Below, piece by piece: positions 53,188-63,026 of a DNA stretch of 64,000 bases. This DNA is from JAEUNX01 sp034004685. GTDB taxonomy: Bacteria; Pseudomonadota; Gammaproteobacteria; Burkholderiales; Rhodocyclaceae. Position numbers and translations under genes: made by a program. The stretch spans positions 1 to 64,000 of the forward strand of contig JAVEWG010000011.1 of assembly GCA_034004685.1 (NCBI GenBank). Reading direction: 5' to 3'. Every line of letters starts with the position of its first letter. Position 1 is the stretch's first letter. The notes under the pieces were generated by a model, which ran no database searches, was not told the origin of the DNA, and saw nothing but the letters and a program-made list of their open reading frames with translations.

Positions 53188-55534
53188 TCTGGAGCGGGAG
53201 GCGGCCCAATTGCTGGGGGGCGACCTGCTCCTCAAGTCCGATCACCCCTGGTCGGTCCCGGTACGCCAGGACGCCGGCCTGCGCGGGCTGCGAACCGTGG
53301 ATGTGGCGAGTTTCTCCAGCATGGCCCTGGGGCCAGGAGGGGTCGAATTGGTGGGGGTCAAGGCCGTGGCGCCCGGCTACCCCTTGCGGGGCGCCTTGCG
53401 GGTTGCCGATACTCCCGGGGGTGCGGATGCGCCGGCGCCCGGGGTGCCAGGCCCCGGGGAAGCCTGGGTGGATGAGCGCCTGCTTTCGTCCCTCGGGCTG
53501 GAGCCCGGGGACGCCATCGGCCTGGGGGAGTTGCGGCTGCGGGTGAGCCGGATCGTCACCCATGAGTCGGACCGGGGCGCCAACTTCTTCGCGGTGCTGC
53601 CCCGGGTGCTCATAAACGGGGCTGATCTGGCTGCCAGCGGCCTGATCCAGGAGGGCAGCCGGGTCAGCTGGCTGTTGCAGGTGGCCGGCGAGGCGGATGC
53701 CGTGGCGGAGTTCCGTGCCTGGCTGGCGGGTCGCCTGGAGCGGGGGCAGGCAGTGGAGTCGGTGGAGCAGGCTCGGCCGGAACTGCGCAGCGCCCTCGAC
53801 CAGGCCCGTCGTTTCCTGCAACTGGCCGCCCTCCTGACGGTCATCCTGGCCGCCGTGGCGGTGGTGCTTACCACCCGCCGCTTTCTCCAGCGCCACCTGG
53901 ATGCCTGCGCCATGCTGCGCTGTTTCGGGGTGTCCGGCCGGCGCCTGGTGGGGCTGGTGCTGCTGGAATTCCTGGTCATGGCCGGGGCGGCCTGGATCCT
54001 GGGGGCGAGCCTGGGTTGGCTCTTGCAATGGAGCCTGGGGGGGCTGGCGGGCACGGTGCTGGGGGTGGCCTTGCCGGTGACGCCCTGGCAGCCCTGGGCC
54101 CAGGGGCTGGTGGCGATCCTGCTGTTGCTGGCGGGCAGTGCCCTGCCCCAGTTGCTGCGCCTGCGCCGGGTGCCGGCCCTGGCGGTGATCCGGCGCGAAC
54201 TGGCGGTGGTGGAGCCCGCCACCGGCTTGGCCTGGGGCGCGGCCGCCCTGGCCCTGGCCGGCCTGCTGGTGTGGGTGGCGGGGGAATGGCGACTGGGTTT
54301 GCTGGTGGCGGCGGGCTTCGTCCTGGTCCTGGGGGGGTTCTGGCTGGTGGCCTGGCTGGCGGTCCGGGGGCTGGGGCCCTTGGGGCGAGGGCGGATGGGC
54401 TGGCGCCAGGGGCTGGCCGCCCTGGACCGGCGGGCCGGCTTCGCCGCCCTCCAGGTTTCCGCCCTGGGGGTTGGCCTGGCGGCCCTGTTGGTGTTGACCC
54501 TGGTGCGGGGGGATCTGATCGATCATTGGCGCCGGGCCGCGCCGCCGGATGCGCCGAACCGTTTCCTGGTCAACATCCAGCCCGGGCAGCAGGGGGCGGT
54601 GGAAGCGCTTTTCCGCCGGGCCGGGCTGCCAGTGCCGGAACTGGCGCCCATGATCCGGGGCCGCCTGCTGGCGGTCAATGGACGCCCGGTAGGGCGGGAT
54701 GACTATCCGGAGGAGCGGGCGCGCCGCCTGGTGGAGCGGGAATTCAATCTCTCCCGGGGAAGTCGGTTGCAAGCGGGCAACCGGGTGGTGGCCGGCCGCT
54801 GGCATGGCGCCAGCCTTTCGCCTCAGTTCTCGGTGGAGAAGGGCTTGGCCCAGACCCTTGGCCTCGCCCTTGGCGACCGGGTGACCTTCGAGGTGGCCGG
54901 ACGACGGGTTGAGGCACCCATCACCAGCGTGCGGGAACTCAACTGGGATTCCATGCGGGTTAACTTCTTTGTCACCGCTTCGCCGGGCCTCCTGGACGAT
55001 GAGCCGGCCAGCCTGATCACCAGCTTCCGCCTGCCCCCCGGTCAGGTGGGCTTCACCCGGGAGCTGGTGGCGGCTTTTCCCAATCTCTCGGTGATCGACG
55101 TGTCGGCGGTGCTGGCCCAGCTCCAGGCCATGATGGAACGCCTCATGGGCGTGGTGGAATTCATCTTCGCTTTTGCCATCCTGGCCGGCGCGGTGGTGCT
55201 GTGGGCCGCCCTCCAGGCCACCCACGACGAGCGGGGGCGGGAACTGGCCTTGCTGCGGGTGCTGGGGGGGCGCAATCGTCAGCTGCGCCAGGCCTTGCTG
55301 ATGGAGTTCGCCACCCTGGGCGTGCTGGCCGGCAGCCTGGCCGGGGTCGGGGCATCCGCCCTGGGCTGGGTCATCGCGCGCCAGGCCTTTCATCTGGAAG
55401 GTTATCTGCCGGGGCTGTCGATTCCCCTGACGGGGGTTGTGGCGGGAATGGCCGGGGTGACCCTGCTGGGCTGGCTGGGCACCCGGGGGCTGTTGCGCAA
55501 TCCGCCCTTGGCGACCCTGCGGGCCCTGGCCTGA
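53075..55534 (+). CDS. FtsX/MacB-type ABC transporter permease (YbbP-like), 5' end displaced
   Basis: This frame of 819 residues begins at an internal ATG (MFWRDLRAG); the real start is 9 codons earlier, at 52821 before the gap, giving 828 residues. It is a large permease with two FtsX-like domains: four-helix units near 255-370 and 695-815, and periplasmic loops between. It resembles YbbP, which works with the ATPase YbbA in envelope or lipid export. No ATPase gene lies next to it here, so its partner must be elsewhere. Downstream is rmuC. Confidence 0.85.
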   Translation: MFWRDLRAGELHLLGLALVLAVASLSSVGFLSGRIGLALEREAAQLLGGDLLLKSDHPWSVPVRQDAGLRGLRTVDVASFSSMALGPGGVELVGVKAVAPGYPLRGALRVADTPGGADAPAPGVPGPGEAWVDERLLSSLGLEPGDAIGLGELRLRVSRIVTHESDRGANFFAVLPRVLINGADLAASGLIQEGSRVSWLLQVAGEADAVAEFRAWLAGRLERGQAVESVEQARPELRSALDQARRFLQLAALLTVILAAVAVVLTTRRFLQRHLDACAMLRCFGVSGRRLVGLVLLEFLVMAGAAWILGASLGWLLQWSLGGLAGTVLGVALPVTPWQPWAQGLVAILLLLAGSALPQLLRLRRVPALAVIRRELAVVEPATGLAWGAAALALAGLLVWVAGEWRLGLLVAAGFVLVLGGFWLVAWLAVRGLGPLGRGRMGWRQGLAALDRRAGFAALQVSALGVGLAALLVLTLVRGDLIDHWRRAAPPDAPNRFLVNIQPGQQGAVEALFRRAGLPVPELAPMIRGRLLAVNGRPVGRDDYPEERARRLVEREFNLSRGSRLQAGNRVVAGRWHGASLSPQFSVEKGLAQTLGLALGDRVTFEVAGRRVEAPITSVRELNWDSMRVNFFVTASPGLLDDEPASLITSFRLPPGQVGFTRELVAAFPNLSVIDVSAVLAQLQAMMERLMGVVEFIFAFAILAGAVVLWAALQATHDERGRELALLRVLGGRNRQLRQALLMEFATLGVLAGSLAGVGASALGWVIARQAFHLEGYLPGLSIPLTGVVAGMAGVTLLGWLGTRGLLRNPPLATLRALA

Positions 55535-55591
55535 GCGAAGGGTAGCGGCGGGTATACTGGCAGGCTGTCCGACCCCCTCCCCGCTGCCACC

Positions 55592-57004
55592 ATGACAACC
55601 CTGGATTTCTGGATTTTTGGCGCCCTGATCGTCCTTTGCGGCGCGGTGCTGTGGTTATTGCTGCGGGGGCGGCGGCAGGAGGAGGCCCTGGCGGAGCTGC
55701 CCGGACAGCTGATCGAGGCCTTGAGCGGCCAACTGGCGGAACAGCACCGTGGGCTGCTGCAGGACCTCCACGGCGGTCTCGCCTCCCAGGCCGACCGGAT
55801 CACCGCCCATGGCGCCGAGCAGTCCGAGCGGCTGCGGACCCGGGTCGAGACCGACCTGGGGGCGACCCGGGAGGGCATGCAGGTCCTCCACCTGAACCTC
55901 CAGACGCTCCTGGCTGGCCAGCGGGAAGAGTCCGCCCTGCGGCTGGCGAGCCTGGAGGCCGGCATCCGGGAGCAGCTTGCCCTGCAGCGTGGCGAGGTTC
56001 TGGAGCAGACCCTCAAGACCCTGGCCGAACATGCCCGGGCCGACCGGGAGTTGCTGGAAACCGGGTTGCGCAACGCCTCGGCCCAGCTCGCGGCCAGCAT
56101 CGAGGTGCTGACCCGCACGGTCAACGAACGCCTGGAGACCATCACCGGCCATGTCAATCAGCGCCTGGACGAGGGATTCAAGAAAACCAACGAAACCTTC
56201 GTCAGCGTGATGGCCCGGCTGGCCACCATCGACGAAGCCCAGAAGAAGATCGATGGCCTCACCACCAACGTGGTGAGCCTCCAGGAACTCCTGGGGGACA
56301 AGCGGGCCCGGGGCGCCTTCGGCGAGGTTCAGCTGGAGGCCCTGGTCAAGAACGCCCTGCCGCCGGACGCCCACGCATTCCAGGTCACCCTGCCCAACGG
56401 CTCCCGGGTGGATTGCCTGCTCAAGCTGCCCGAGCCCACCGGCCAGGTGGCGGTGGATTCCAAGTTTCCCCTCGAGAACTACCACCGCATGGTGGCCTCC
56501 GATGCGGGCGAGGTGGAGCGCCGGGCCGCCCAGGTGGCCTTCCGTGCCGACGTCAAGCGCCATGTGGACGCCATCGCCGGCAAGTACATCCTGCCCGGGG
56601 TGACCTCCGATGGGGCAGTGATGTTCATCCCCGCCGAGGCGGTATTTGCCGAGATTCACGCCTACCACCCGGAGGTGGTGGCCTACGCCCAGACCAAGCG
56701 GGTGTGGATCGTTTCCCCCACCACCCTGATGGCGGTTCTCAACACCGCCCGGGCGGTGCTCAAGGATGTGGAGACCCGCAAGCAGATCCACGTGATCAAG
56801 GATGCCCTGGGCAAGCTCTCCAAGGATTTCAGCCGCTTCGATGAGCGGATGGGGGCCCTGGCGCGTCACATTGAGCAAGCCAGCAAGGATGTCCAGGAGG
56901 TCCAGACCTCCAGCCGCAAGATCACCGCCCATTTCCAGAAGATCGAGGCCGCTCGCCTGGATGAGCTCCCCGGGGAAGGCGCCGTGCCCCCCCTGGAGGA
57001 CTAG
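55592..57004 (+). CDS. rmuC: DNA recombination protein RmuC homologue
   Basis: This 470-residue protein has an N-terminal membrane anchor (FWIFGALIVLCGAVLWLLL), a long coiled-coil region to about residue 220, and a C-terminal nuclease-like domain with GDKRARGAFGEVQLEALV, VDSKFPLENY and FIPAEAVFAEIH. RmuC limits inversions at short inverted repeats. It starts 57 bases after the permease. Confidence 0.92.
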   Translation: MTTLDFWIFGALIVLCGAVLWLLLRGRRQEEALAELPGQLIEALSGQLAEQHRGLLQDLHGGLASQADRITAHGAEQSERLRTRVETDLGATREGMQVLHLNLQTLLAGQREESALRLASLEAGIREQLALQRGEVLEQTLKTLAEHARADRELLETGLRNASAQLAASIEVLTRTVNERLETITGHVNQRLDEGFKKTNETFVSVMARLATIDEAQKKIDGLTTNVVSLQELLGDKRARGAFGEVQLEALVKNALPPDAHAFQVTLPNGSRVDCLLKLPEPTGQVAVDSKFPLENYHRMVASDAGEVERRAAQVAFRADVKRHVDAIAGKYILPGVTSDGAVMFIPAEAVFAEIHAYHPEVVAYAQTKRVWIVSPTTLMAVLNTARAVLKDVETRKQIHVIKDALGKLSKDFSRFDERMGALARHIEQASKDVQEVQTSSRKITAHFQKIEAARLDELPGEGAVPPLED

Positions 57005-57258
57005 GTGTGTGTTCGCATTCACCCCGGGGGATGTGACACGCCCCAGGATCTCCCGGGCCGTTCCGGGCTGCTCGCCCCCCCCTGTCGGCCGAGTGCCCAG
57101 TTTGGGCAAGGGCGTGGGCGCCGCGGCCATCCCGTTTGGGTGAATGTGTTTAGTGTTTTTTATGAATCCATTAAAGCTCTGGAGTTTTGGGACGTAATAG
57201 TGCCCATGCCCACCCGGCGTCGTCCGGAACTTCGATAGATACCCCGAGACCCAGAGCC

Positions 57259-58962
57259 ATGACCACGTTCACAGTCCGCCTCAAGCTCATCCTGCTCATC
57301 GTTTTTTCCATCGGAGCGCTGCTCCTGGTGAGCATTTCGGCCCGCTTCGGCATCATGCGGGTTGCCGACGCCATGCACTCCGTCAGCGAACAGGGGTTGG
57401 CCGCGGTGGAGGCCTTGGGGGCCCTGCGGGCCGGCCGGCAGGACGCGATCATTGCCATTCAGGACGGGTGGCGTTGGGATATTGTCAAGATGGAGGCCAT
57501 GATCCAGGACGACAACGCCCGGCTCGACGAAGGGCGCGGCACGGCCGAAGGCATCCTGACCCGGGTCGAGGAGGCCCTGCAGAAAGCCGATGCAGCTTTC
57601 AAGCGCTACGATGCCTTGCCCAAGAGCGAGGCCCAAGCCAAACAGTGGGATGCCATGAAGGCCGTGTGGCCAGAGTTTGTCAGCGCTGACGCACGGCAGA
57701 TTGCAGTCACCCGGAAGGTGGTGGCCGCCAAGGATTGGGCGGAGTTCAAAGGTCTTTACACGGAGTTTCTTGGCTCTGCCGACATGTGGACGGGGTCCTA
57801 TGTGTCCCTGGATACCCATCTTCGGGACTTGGCCGCCCTGAGCGCCAAGGAAGGCGCCGAAACCGTGCAAAAGGCCGATGGGGCGGTCACTGGCGCCACC
57901 AGCACGATGCTGGTGGCGTTGGTGGTGGCCGCGGCCCTGCTGGGCACCCTGGGTATCCTGATCGCCAGGAACGTGACGGGCTCCCTCAATGCCATGCGCC
58001 GTACCATCATTAAAGTGGCGGAAACCAGCGACTTCACCACCCGGGCGGAGGTCAATGGGCGAGACGAGGTGGCCCAGACCATTGAGTCCTTCAACAACCT
58101 GCTAGAGCGGGTCCAGCAGTCCCTCAATGAGGTACGGACCAGCGCCGACACCATCGGTTCGTCGGCCCAGCAATCGTCCTCCGTGGCAGCGCGGGTGGCT
58201 GACGCTTCCGCCGCCCAGAGCGAGGCCTCGGCCACCATGGCCTCCGCCATCGAGAGCCTGACCGCCAATATCGGCCATATCACCGGGATTACCCAGCGTG
58301 CCTTGGCGCGATCCAGGGACGCCAACCAGGCGGCCGAGTCGGTGGCCGAAACCATCAAGAACACCGCTGCCGAGATCGATCAGATCACCGCCCAGCTTTC
58401 CGAGACCGGGCAGACCGTGGCGAGCCTGGGCAAGGAGTCCGAGCGCATTTCCGGCATCGTTGGCCTGATCCGGGAGGTGGCGGAACAGACCAACATGCTT
58501 GCCTTGAACGCCGCCATCGAGGCGGCCCGGGCCGGCGAACAGGGCCGCGGTTTTGCCGTGGTGGCGGCAGAGGTGCGCAAGCTGGCCGAGAGCACCGCGG
58601 GCTCTGCCCAGGAAATCGGCGAGATGGTGGTGACCATGCAGCATTCCACCCGCAACGCCATCAGCAACATGGAATCCGTGGTCCAGCGCGCCCAGGGCGG
58701 GCGGGCCATGTCGGAGGAAGCCGCCAACCGGATCGTGGAGATCCGGGATAGCGCGGAACAGGTGACTCTGGCCATCGATGAAGTATCCGCCGCCTTGGTC
58801 AAGCAGGAACAGTCGGCCGAGGATATCTCCGGTCGGGTGGACGCGGTGGTGCGGATGTGCGAGGAAAACTCCGGGGCCAGCTCCCTCAGCGCCACGGTTT
58901 CCCAGGATCTGGGTCGGGCGGCGGACAGTCTGCGGTCCACGGTGGCCCGCTTCAAGGTTTAA
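57259..58962 (+). CDS. Methyl-accepting chemotaxis protein
   Basis: This 567-residue receptor has TM1 at about 8-29, a four-helix-bundle sensor (about 30-214), TM2 at about 215-237, a HAMP domain and the cytoplasmic signalling hairpin with EQTNMLALNAAIEAARAGEQGRG. I chose the ATG at 57259 (MTTFTVRLK). It signals to CheA/CheW; its ligand cannot be read from sequence. No che genes adjoin it. The 254-base region upstream shows no clear flagellar promoter. Confidence 0.92.
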   Translation: MTTFTVRLKLILLIVFSIGALLLVSISARFGIMRVADAMHSVSEQGLAAVEALGALRAGRQDAIIAIQDGWRWDIVKMEAMIQDDNARLDEGRGTAEGILTRVEEALQKADAAFKRYDALPKSEAQAKQWDAMKAVWPEFVSADARQIAVTRKVVAAKDWAEFKGLYTEFLGSADMWTGSYVSLDTHLRDLAALSAKEGAETVQKADGAVTGATSTMLVALVVAAALLGTLGILIARNVTGSLNAMRRTIIKVAETSDFTTRAEVNGRDEVAQTIESFNNLLERVQQSLNEVRTSADTIGSSAQQSSSVAARVADASAAQSEASATMASAIESLTANIGHITGITQRALARSRDANQAAESVAETIKNTAAEIDQITAQLSETGQTVASLGKESERISGIVGLIREVAEQTNMLALNAAIEAARAGEQGRGFAVVAAEVRKLAESTAGSAQEIGEMVVTMQHSTRNAISNMESVVQRAQGGRAMSEEAANRIVEIRDSAEQVTLAIDEVSAALVKQEQSAEDISGRVDAVVRMCEENSGASSLSATVSQDLGRAADSLRSTVARFKV

Positions 58963-59201
58963 GCCGGCGCTTGCGTCCCCGGCGGGGCGCTGGGGCCCAA
59001 CTGATTGCCGTGTTCGTGGATTGGGCCTGGCGGGGGCGCGGTTGGCCCTGGGATAGGGGCGCCCGGATCACCCCCGAGAGGACCGTGCCGGGCAGGCGCG
59101 ATCAGGCCTGACCCGGCTCCGCGCCCGGGTTTTAACCCGGATCACTTGTGGTATCGTGATGAGAATGGGCAGTTGGCCCCAATCACGCTTCATCTCCCCG
59201 C

Positions 59202-60128
59202 ATGACCTTGATTTCATTGATTGTCGCCCTGCTCATCGAGCAGGTTCAGCCCCTCAACGTCGAGCGGGCGCTGCTGCGGCCCCTGCGCCGACTTTCCGAT
59301 TTTCTGGTGGATCGTTTCAATGATGGGCAGGCCGCCCATGGCCGGACTGCCTGGTGGGTGGTGGTGCTTCCCCTGGTGGTCGTCACCGCCCTGGTGTTCT
59401 TCCTGCTGTGGAATCTCCATCCCTTGCTGGCTTGGGCGTTTAACGTCCTGGTCCTGTATTTCACCCTGGGTTTCCGCTGGGAAAGCCACTATTTTGGTGA
59501 TATCCAGCTGGCCCTGCGGATGGGGGAACTGGACCGGGCGCGGGCCTTGCTGGCAGAGTGGCGGGGGCGTAGTTATGACTTGGCCAGTTCCAGCGAGATT
59601 GCTCGCCTGGCGATCGAACAGGCCCTGGTGTCAGCGCACCGTAATGTTTTCGGCGTAGTGTTCTGGTTCCTGATCCTTCCCGGCCCCAGTGGCGCGGTCC
59701 TGTACCGGATGGGGCGCTTTCTTGCCGAGGATTGGGGTGACGGGCGGGGCGCGGCCCTTGGGGACTTCGGACGCTTTGCGTCCCGGGCTTTTGAGGTTGT
59801 CGACTGGGTGCCGGTGCGTTTGACGGCGATCGCCTTTGCCATCGTGGGCAATTTTGAGGACGCGATCTTTTGCTGGCGTTCCCAGGCCATGCAATGGCCG
59901 GACAAGGCCGCGGGTATTTTGCTGGCCAGCGGCGGCGGCGCCCTGGGGGTGCGTCTGGGTATGCCCATTCAGGAAACTGGCGAGATCGTCGAGCGCCCCG
60001 AGCTGGGGGCCGGTGATGAGGCCGATGCTGATTTCATGCAGAGTACGGTCGGCTTGATCTGGCGATCGCTGGTTCTGTGTTTGCTGGTCCTCGCCCTGCT
60101 CACCCTGGCTGGGTGGGTGGGGCACTGA
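59202..60128 (+). CDS. CobD/CbiB-family-like inner-membrane protein
   Basis: This 308-residue protein has four or more membrane segments (LISLIVALLIEQVQPL; WWVVVLPLVVVTALVFFLL; the C-terminal LVLCLLVLALLTLAGWV) and resembles the betaproteobacterial CobD/CbiB-like family related to AmpE (FGDIQLALRMGELDRARALLAEWRG). True CbiB makes adenosylcobinamide, but no cobalamin genes are near, so a cobalamin role is doubtful. It precedes the thiolase gene by 27 bases. Confidence 0.72.
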   Translation: MTLISLIVALLIEQVQPLNVERALLRPLRRLSDFLVDRFNDGQAAHGRTAWWVVVLPLVVVTALVFFLLWNLHPLLAWAFNVLVLYFTLGFRWESHYFGDIQLALRMGELDRARALLAEWRGRSYDLASSSEIARLAIEQALVSAHRNVFGVVFWFLILPGPSGAVLYRMGRFLAEDWGDGRGAALGDFGRFASRAFEVVDWVPVRLTAIAFAIVGNFEDAIFCWRSQAMQWPDKAAGILLASGGGALGVRLGMPIQETGEIVERPELGAGDEADADFMQSTVGLIWRSLVLCLLVLALLTLAGWVGH

Positions 60129-60155
60129 TTCAACCTTGTTTGTCGGGAGTCATAA

Positions 60156-61340
60156 ATGGCCAATCGTGATGTGGTGGTATTGAGTGCGGTTCGTTCCGCT
60201 ATTGGGAGCTTTGGCGGTTCCCTGAGCGCCCTGGAGCCTGCCGAGTTGGCCGGCACGGTGATGAAGGAGGCGGTCAGCCGTTCCGGCGTGGATCCCCAGC
60301 AGATCAACTACGTCACAGTGGGCAATTGCGTGCCAACGGAGAAGCGTTACGCTTATGTGGCGCGGCTGGCTGCCATTCAGGCCGGTTTGCCCATGGAATC
60401 GGTGGCCATGGCGGTCAATCGGCTGTGTTCCTCAGGCCTGCAGGGCATCGTCACCACTTCTCAAGCCATCATGCTGGGAGATTGCGATTTCGGTATCGGC
60501 GGCGGCGTCGAGGTCATGTCCCGGGGTGGCTACATGCTGCCCGCCCTGCGCAGCGGTGCCCGCATGAACGATACTCAGGCCATCGACATGATGGTGGCGG
60601 TGCTGACTGATCCCTTCGGCGTGGGCCACATGGGGGTCACCGCCGAAAACCTGGCTGAAAAGTGGGGGATCAGCCGCGAGGACCAGGATGCCTTCGCGGT
60701 GGAGTCCCAGCGTCGCGCCGGCGTGGCCATCGCCGAGGGGCGCTTCAAGTCCCAGATCGTGCCCATCGTCCAGCAGAGCAAGAAGGGTGAGGTGGTCTTC
60801 GATACCGATGAGTACGCCAAGCCCGGCACGACCCTGGAAACCCTGGCCAAGATGAAGCCGGCCTTCAAGAAGGACGGTACCGTGACCGCCGGCAATGCCT
60901 CCGGGATCAACGACGGGGCGGCCTTCTTCGTGCTGGCCGAGGCGGGCGCCGCCGCCAAGGCCGGCCACAAACCCATGGCCCGGCTGGTGTCGTATGCGCT
61001 GGCCGGAGTGCCCAACCATATCATGGGGGAAGGGCCGATTCCCGCCACCAAGCTGGCCCTCCAGCGGGCTGGCTTGAGCCTGGACCAGATGGACGTGATC
61101 GAATCCAACGAGGCCTTCGCCGCCCAGGCCTTGGCCGTGGCCAAGGGCCTGGGGCTGGACATGGCCAAGACCAACCCCAACGGCGGGGCCATCGCCCTGG
61201 GCCATCCGGTGGGTTGCTCCGGCGCCTTCATCGCCACCAAGGCCCTGTACGAGCTGGCTCGGATCAACGGCCGCTACGCACTGGTGACCATGTGTATCGG
61301 TGGTGGCCAGGGCATCGCGGCGGTATTCGAGCGGATCTGA
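60156..61340 (+). CDS. Thiolase (acetyl-CoA acetyltransferase / beta-ketothiolase)
   Basis: This 394-residue thiolase II condenses two acetyl-CoA or cleaves beta-ketoacyl-CoA. The catalytic residues are Cys91 in NRLCSSG, His350 in IALGHPVGCSGA and Cys380 in MCIGGGQG, with NEAFAAQ. The ribosome binding site is GGGAG. PhaA-type and BktB-type thiolases share these features and cannot be separated here. No phaB or phaC is present. Confidence 0.9.
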   Translation: MANRDVVVLSAVRSAIGSFGGSLSALEPAELAGTVMKEAVSRSGVDPQQINYVTVGNCVPTEKRYAYVARLAAIQAGLPMESVAMAVNRLCSSGLQGIVTTSQAIMLGDCDFGIGGGVEVMSRGGYMLPALRSGARMNDTQAIDMMVAVLTDPFGVGHMGVTAENLAEKWGISREDQDAFAVESQRRAGVAIAEGRFKSQIVPIVQQSKKGEVVFDTDEYAKPGTTLETLAKMKPAFKKDGTVTAGNASGINDGAAFFVLAEAGAAAKAGHKPMARLVSYALAGVPNHIMGEGPIPATKLALQRAGLSLDQMDVIESNEAFAAQALAVAKGLGLDMAKTNPNGGAIALGHPVGCSGAFIATKALYELARINGRYALVTMCIGGGQGIAAVFERI

Positions 61341-61361
61341 AGGCTTCCCGCCTAGTCCCGG

Positions 61362-61389
61362 AACCCCGCTGCGGCGGGGTTTTCTTTTT
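61362..61389 (+). terminator. Terminator of the thiolase gene
   Basis: CCCCGC and GCGGGG arms form a hairpin with a four-base loop and are extended by A-T pairs. TTTTCTTTTT follows. It closes the transcript before the sigma-54-type promoter region. Confidence 0.85.
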
Positions 61390-61470
61390 GAGGGGGCAGG
61401 ATTGCCTGGTCCGGCACAAAGGGGGATTCTTTGCGTGCCGCACCACAGGGACCGGAGTGGGATTTGTCCA

Positions 61471-61487
61471 TGCACTACCTTGGGGCA
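61471..61487 (+). promoter_or_regulatory. NtrC-like enhancer site
   Basis: TGCACTACCTTGGGGCA closely follows the NtrC half-site arrangement (TGCACYA-N4-TGGTGCA) with one changed base in the right half. It ends 51 bases upstream of the sigma-54-type promoter, a plausible enhancer position. Confidence 0.55.
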
Positions 61488-61537
61488 TGGACGGGTGCCT
61501 GGGGTGCGAAACCCATGAGCCCCGCCGGATCTTTACC

Positions 61538-61553
61538 TGGCATGTTTTTCGCT
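61538..61553 (+). promoter_or_regulatory. Sigma-54 (RpoN) promoter of the ATP-grasp/alpha-E operon
   Basis: TGGCATGTTTTTCGCT matches TGGCAYG-N4-TTGCW except for one base. The -24 GG and -12 GC are correctly spaced. The start site would be about 61563, 40 bases before the ATG. Confidence 0.65.
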
Positions 61554-61602
61554 GGATCGGTGATGATGCTCAACTACTCTGTCCAATAGCGGGCCAGGCG
61601 CC

Positions 61603-63021
61603 ATGACGATAAAGCACTTCTACAACGAGATGATGGGTGATGAGGGAAAAGTCCGCCCCCACTACGCCGCTTATGCCGGCTGGCTGTCCGAAATGCCTGA
61701 GGACCGTCTGGCCCACAAGCGGGCCCAGGCCGACGCACTATTCCATCGATTTGGCATCACCTTTGCGGTTCATGGGGACAACGGCGGTACCGAGCGGTTG
61801 ATTCCCTTCGACATCATCCCCCGCATCATTCCCGCGGACGAATGGGCGCAGTTGGCCGCCGGCTTGAAGCAGCGGGTCAAGGCGCTCAACGCCTTCATCC
61901 GGGATATCTACCATGATCAGGAGATTCTCCGGGCCGGCCGTTTGCCCCGGGAGTACGTGCTGAACAACAGTCAGTACCGCCCCGAGATGCAGGGGATCGA
62001 CGTGGCAGGGGACATCTACGCCCATATCGCCGGGGTGGATGTGGTGCGGGCCGGCAAGGGGGAGTTCTACGTGCTGGAGGACAACCTGCGGGTTCCCTCG
62101 GGGGTGTCCTACATGCTGGAAAACCGCAAGATGATGATGCGGCTCTTCCCGCGGCTGTTCTCCCGCTACAAGGTGGCGCCGGTGGACCGTTATCCGGACA
62201 TGCTGCTGAATATGCTGCGCAGCGTGGCGCCCCAGGGGGTGACCGACCCCACGGTGGTGGTGATGACCCCCGGCGCCTACAACTCAGCCTACTTCGAGCA
62301 TGCCTTCCTGGCCCAACAGATGGGCGTGGAACTGGTGGAGGGGCAGGATCTGTTCGTGGATCATGAGCAGGTCTTCATGCGCACCACCCGTGGTCCCCAG
62401 CGGGTGGATGTGATCTACCGCCGCATCGACGACGATTTCCTGGACCCTCAGGTATTCCGCAAGGATTCGGTCCTGGGCGCGCCGGGCCTGCTCAAGGCTT
62501 ATCACGCCGGCCGGGTGACCCTGGCCAATGCGGTGGGTACCGGCGTCGCGGACGACAAGTCCATCTACCCCTTTGTGCCGGAGATGGTGCGTTTCTACCT
62601 GGGCGAAGAGCCCATTCTCAACAACGTCCCCACCTACCAGTGCCGCCTCAAGGACGACCTGGCCTATGTGCTGGAAAACATGGCCGAACTGGTGGTGAAG
62701 GAAGTCCACGGCGCCGGCGGCTACGGCATGCTGGTGGGGCCCGCCTCCACCAGGGAGGAAGTGGACGCCTTCCGGGAGCGGGTCAAGGCTGCGCCCGACA
62801 AGTACATCGCCCAGCCCACCCTGGCCCTGTCGGCCTGCCCCACCTTCGTGGAATCAGGCATCGCGCCGCGCCACATCGATTTGCGCCCCTTCGTCCTTTC
62901 CGGCGAGGAGATTCAGCTGGTTCCCGGGGGGCTTACCCGGGTGGCCCTGAAGGAGGGCTCCCTGGTGGTGAACTCGTCCCAGGGGGGCGGCACCAAGGAC
63001 ACTTGGGTTTTGGAGGTCTGA
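61603..63021 (+). CDS. Circularly permuted ATP-grasp protein (PF14403/DUF404-DUF407)
   Basis: This 472-residue cytosolic protein belongs to the circularly permuted ATP-grasp group, a predicted ligase of amino groups and carboxylates. Visible blocks include MMGDEGKVRPHY, FYVLEDNLRVPSGVSYMLENR, VVVMTPGAYNSAYFEHAFLAQQMG and VVKEVHGAGGYGMLVGP. It lies behind a sigma-54-type promoter and an NtrC-like site and is followed after 5 bases by an alpha-E gene. The usual further partner, a transglutaminase-like gene, would fall just past the window end. Its product is not known. Confidence 0.9.
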   Translation: MTIKHFYNEMMGDEGKVRPHYAAYAGWLSEMPEDRLAHKRAQADALFHRFGITFAVHGDNGGTERLIPFDIIPRIIPADEWAQLAAGLKQRVKALNAFIRDIYHDQEILRAGRLPREYVLNNSQYRPEMQGIDVAGDIYAHIAGVDVVRAGKGEFYVLEDNLRVPSGVSYMLENRKMMMRLFPRLFSRYKVAPVDRYPDMLLNMLRSVAPQGVTDPTVVVMTPGAYNSAYFEHAFLAQQMGVELVEGQDLFVDHEQVFMRTTRGPQRVDVIYRRIDDDFLDPQVFRKDSVLGAPGLLKAYHAGRVTLANAVGTGVADDKSIYPFVPEMVRFYLGEEPILNNVPTYQCRLKDDLAYVLENMAELVVKEVHGAGGYGMLVGPASTREEVDAFRERVKAAPDKYIAQPTLALSACPTFVESGIAPRHIDLRPFVLSGEEIQLVPGGLTRVALKEGSLVVNSSQGGGTKDTWVLEV

Positions 63022-63026
63022 ACAAC

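Noticed and set aside
53111..55393. A 760-codon open frame antisense to the ABC permease
   Set aside because: It is a shadow of the permease codons with Gln/His/Pro-rich composition and no family features.
59202..60128. Cobalamin biosynthesis role for the CobD/CbiB-like gene
   Set aside because: No other cobalamin gene is in the window, and the betaproteobacterial family of this type is only distantly similar to CbiB.
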